The translations under genes and the position numbers were made by a program. Below the pieces are notes generated by a model. It searched no databases and had not been told where the DNA came from. It saw only the letters and a program-made list of their open reading frames with translations. 35,843 nt of DNA from a virus, in IMG/VR virus record IMGVR_UViG_3300042197_004942, positions 1 through 35,843 of that record. One strand, given 5' to 3'. Positions 33,424-35,843 of the stretch are shown piece by piece. Position 1 is the stretch's first letter. Every line of letters starts with the position of its first letter.

Positions 33424-35445
33424 ATGCCACCCATCATCAAAGTATCCGACCAAAATATTGTTGTTGCAACATCTCAATATCCACACGCAAAGTGGAAATT
33501 TGAGCATTTTAATCCTGTTCAAAGCAGGGTTATGGACTTTTACAACCAAGATTGCAACGCACTCATAGCAGCAAGAACAAGTGCTGGAAAAACAACTGTT
33601 GCAGAACAGTTCATGGCAGAAGAAGTTAGAAGTCGTGGTGGCAAAGCTATGTTTCTAGCACCACTTCGTGCCTTGGCAAGAGAAAAGGTATCTGATTGGA
33701 CAAGTAAGGATCATCACTTTTCGGATTTAAAAGTAAGCATATGCACAGGTGACTTCAGATTAACAAAAGAAAGATCAAAAGAACTTAATGACGCTAATAT
33801 CATCATTATGACATCAGAAATGCTTTCTCATAGAAGCAGATGCCATTCCTCTGAACAAAGCGAATTTCTAAAGCAAATAGGCACACTTGTTATTGATGAA
33901 TCGCATTTACTTGGCGTTATTGGGCGAGGAGATCACCTTGAAGTTGGACTAATGAAATTTGTACAAAACAATCCAAAAGCAAGAATAATTCTTCTTTCTG
34001 CAACCATGCCCAATGTAGAAGAAATTGCAGAATGGGTAAGTTATTGTTTAAATCAAAAACAAACTTATGTTCTTCGATCCGATTATAGGCCCGTACCTCT
34101 TACTGTTCATTATGAATCTTATGATGACGATATAAGAGGATATGATGCAATAGAAAGAGAAAAAGTGAATAAGGCTTTGGATATTATCGAATGGTATAAA
34201 GATGATAAGTTTATTGTATTTACTCATACTAAAAAAACAGGCGAATTAATGAAAAAAGAACTGTTGGCATCAGGGATTGATTGTCAATTTCATAATGCAG
34301 ACCTTGATTCTCAAGAAAGAGCAAAAGTTGAAGACAAATTCAGAAATGATCCAAAGTTCAAGGTAATTATTGCCACCAGCACACTTGCTGCTGGACTAAA
34401 TATGCCTGCTAGAAGAGTCATTATTCTTGGTGTTCATCGTGGAGTTAATGAGGTCGAATCATATGAAATTATACAAATGTGTGGTCGTTCTGGAAGATAT
34501 GGAATAGACCCTATGGGCGATGCCTATATTCTTGTCCCAGAAAGCCAAGTCAATAATTATAAAGCAAAGTACAGCAAGTCAAACAGAATTGAATCACAAC
34601 TTCTAGAAAGGGTTGGAACACAATTCAAGACCCTTGCTTTTCATCTTGTGAGTGAAATATTTTCAGGAGAAGTAAAGAGTACAGACGATGTTCATAAGTG
34701 GTTCAAAAGGTCTTTGGCATACTTTCAAAATAAGTCATTTGATGATTCTGTTGTTGATTCAACTTTGGAACTCTTGAAAAAGTGTGGTGCCATAGCGGAA
34801 GAGGATGGTATTTGGAAGGCAAGAACTGTAGGAAAAGTAAGCAGTATGTTTTATATGAGTCCATTTGATGTTAGTGACCTTTATTTTAATTTCAAAAATT
34901 TGTTTGATTCTGGAAAAGAAAGCGATGATCAATTGGTTGCTTTGGCTATAGGCAACATCGATAGCCAAAGAATGAACATTGTCAATAAACAAGAAAAAGA
35001 AGAAATCAGTCTTTTTGCCAATCAAATAAGAATGAAATTTACTGGAAAGTATCTGGCTGATGGAGCCATAAAAGCAGCATTTTGTTACAATAGCATGATG
35101 AATGGTGCTAACACACAAGCTTTAGCAAGTTTTCAAAGAAATCTTCAACTAGATTACAATCGTTTAAGTCAAGTTTTGATTGCTCTTGATAGCATGAGTG
35201 GTTCATGGGGCAAAATTAATTGGATTAGAACTCTAGAAGCAAGAATTGCTTATGGCGTTCCTGTTCATCTTTTAGACTTGTGCAAAGTAGCTAATATTGG
35301 AAGGGTTAGGGCCAATAAGTTATTTGATGCTGGAATTAAATCTGCAAAAGATATTGCTAAACTAGATGCAACTAAACTAGGAAAAATAATCAATATGAAA
35401 TCCGAATCTGCCCAAAAAATAATTGATGAGGCTCAAGGCTTGTAA
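33424..35445 (+). CDS. Hel308/Ski2-like DNA helicase
   Basis: 673 residues. Motif Q-like region FNPVQSRVMDF, Walker A ARTSAGKTTVAEQ near 50, motif Ia LAPLRALAREK, motif II VIDESHLLG near 156, LLSATMPN near 193, FTHTKKTGELM, ATSTLAAGLNMPARR and motif VI QMCGRSGRYG near 353. A long helical second half follows, and near 620-673 is a tandem helix-hairpin-helix-like part (LCKVANIGRVRANKLFDAGI, then KDIAKLDATKLGKIINM). That layout is Hel308/HelQ-like: 3'-5' unwinding of lagging-strand forks. GGAAAC precedes the ATG. Unusual in phages; with UvsW it gives two fork-remodelling helicases. Confidence 0.88.
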   Translation: MPPIIKVSDQNIVVATSQYPHAKWKFEHFNPVQSRVMDFYNQDCNALIAARTSAGKTTVAEQFMAEEVRSRGGKAMFLAPLRALAREKVSDWTSKDHHFSDLKVSICTGDFRLTKERSKELNDANIIIMTSEMLSHRSRCHSSEQSEFLKQIGTLVIDESHLLGVIGRGDHLEVGLMKFVQNNPKARIILLSATMPNVEEIAEWVSYCLNQKQTYVLRSDYRPVPLTVHYESYDDDIRGYDAIEREKVNKALDIIEWYKDDKFIVFTHTKKTGELMKKELLASGIDCQFHNADLDSQERAKVEDKFRNDPKFKVIIATSTLAAGLNMPARRVIILGVHRGVNEVESYEIIQMCGRSGRYGIDPMGDAYILVPESQVNNYKAKYSKSNRIESQLLERVGTQFKTLAFHLVSEIFSGEVKSTDDVHKWFKRSLAYFQNKSFDDSVVDSTLELLKKCGAIAEEDGIWKARTVGKVSSMFYMSPFDVSDLYFNFKNLFDSGKESDDQLVALAIGNIDSQRMNIVNKQEKEEISLFANQIRMKFTGKYLADGAIKAAFCYNSMMNGANTQALASFQRNLQLDYNRLSQVLIALDSMSGSWGKINWIRTLEARIAYGVPVHLLDLCKVANIGRVRANKLFDAGIKSAKDIAKLDATKLGKIINMKSESAQKIIDEAQGL

Positions 35446-35843
35446 TGCACTTTCTTGATGCGTGACAAAACTGAATTTTTAAGATGTATTCTTTTTCTCT
35501 TTGCTATGAGAGAAGTAATGCAAGTATCACAATAATCTGTAATTGTACTTCCACAATATTCTGCTTCTGTTGTTTTCATGACACCGCTGCCACAACATGG
35601 ACAACAGGGGTCACCACTCCAATCTATTGTAATTTCTACCTCATCACAATCTTCTACTTCTAATGAGGTTTCACCGTTGAAAAGTAAATTTAATTGACTT
35701 TCCCCGCCTTCTGAACATGTAATTGTTATTGGCCCATCGCTTGTTATTGTGCCTTTTCCAACAACTTTGAATGATCCAACTTTACCGCAATTTGGCTCAA
35801 TAGCGTTGGGATATAGTCCACAACCATCAAATGAAACTTTAAT
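35433..35843 (-). CDS. partial Cys-rich zinc-ribbon-like protein
   Basis: Frame open from the right edge, stop at 35433, 136 residues visible and the start lies outside. The start of the visible part is Cys/Gly/Thr-rich with beta-like segments (GSFKVVGKGTITSDGPITIT, then SLEVEDCDEVEITIDW). A Cys cluster, DPCCPCCGSG, and later YCGSTITDYCDTCI fit a two-knuckle zinc ribbon. The tail is basic (KRKRIHLKNSVLSRIKKVH). Overlaps the end of the Hel308-like gene by 13 bases, convergent. Function unknown; beta part plus zinc site could be a virion component. Confidence 0.6.
   Translation of the reverse strand: MKVSFDGCGLYPNAIEPNCGKVGSFKVVGKGTITSDGPITITCSEGGESQLNLLFNGETSLEVEDCDEVEITIDWSGDPCCPCCGSGVMKTTEAEYCGSTITDYCDTCITSLIAKRKRIHLKNSVLSRIKKVHYKP

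Noticed and set aside
1-35843. tRNA genes, insertion sequences, integrase or attachment sites
   Set aside because: None recognisable by eye on either strand; no transposase-like protein and no terminal inverted repeats flanking a mobile gene.

Overview
The window reads as part of a large, AT-rich tailed-phage genome (Caudoviricetes, probably a big myovirus recovered from an environmental sample). The reasons are a T4-style recombination and replication set (UvsW-like helicase, gp32-like ssDNA-binding protein, UvsX-like recombinase, a probable UvsY-like mediator, DnaB/gp41-like helicase), tightly packed short genes with 1-14 base overlaps, frequent strand switches, and no ribosomal, tRNA or core cellular genes. 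Unlike T4, the polymerase is family A. No host can be named from the sequence.

Layout. 1-2830 (minus): small gene, UvsW-like helicase, DnaQ-like 3'-5' exonuclease, small unknown. 2984-4593 (plus): probable virion beta-sandwich protein and a GT4 glycosyltransferase. 4590-11885 (minus): cupin, a 1702-residue collagen-like protein and a 396-residue collagen-like paralogue that share a C-terminal domain, and two small genes. 11903-14337 (plus): unknown protein, an intact aspartate carbamoyltransferase, a methyltransferase-like protein. 14302-15045 (minus): unknown. 15088-21756 (plus): GT-A glycosyltransferase, a 535-base non-coding gap dense in inverted repeats (candidate structured RNA), family A polymerase, possible sigma-like factor, a hairpin-bounded candidate small RNA, replicative helicase, a 57-residue gene, UvsY-like protein, GNAT, dCMP deaminase. 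21711-24848 (minus): GT9-like glycosyltransferase, UDP-galactopyranose mutase, second GT9-like protein. 24869-29160 (plus): methyltransferase-like, two unknowns, gp32-like, UvsX-like. 29193-30661 (minus): glycosyltransferase and a possible winged-helix protein. 30744-35445 (plus, with one minus gene at 32600-32926): amidoligase, small unknowns, Hel308/Ski2-like helicase. A Cys-rich gene runs off the right end on the minus strand.

How it fits together. Three themes recur. (1) DNA replication and recombination: polymerase, a separate exonuclease that may supply proofreading, gp41-like helicase, gp32, UvsX, UvsY-like, UvsW and a Hel308-like helicase. (2) Nucleotide supply: aspartate carbamoyltransferase and dCMP deaminase. 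(3) Virion surface construction: giant Gln-Gly collagen-like fibres interspersed with five glycosyltransferases, UDP-galactopyranose mutase, a cupin and two methyltransferase-like proteins. This suggests galactofuranose-containing or otherwise decorated fibres. The most novel candidates are the structured RNA at about 16022-16415, the collagen/glycosylation module, and the amidoligase neighbourhood.

Limits: all assignments come from reading motifs by eye. No homology search, folding program or promoter model was run.
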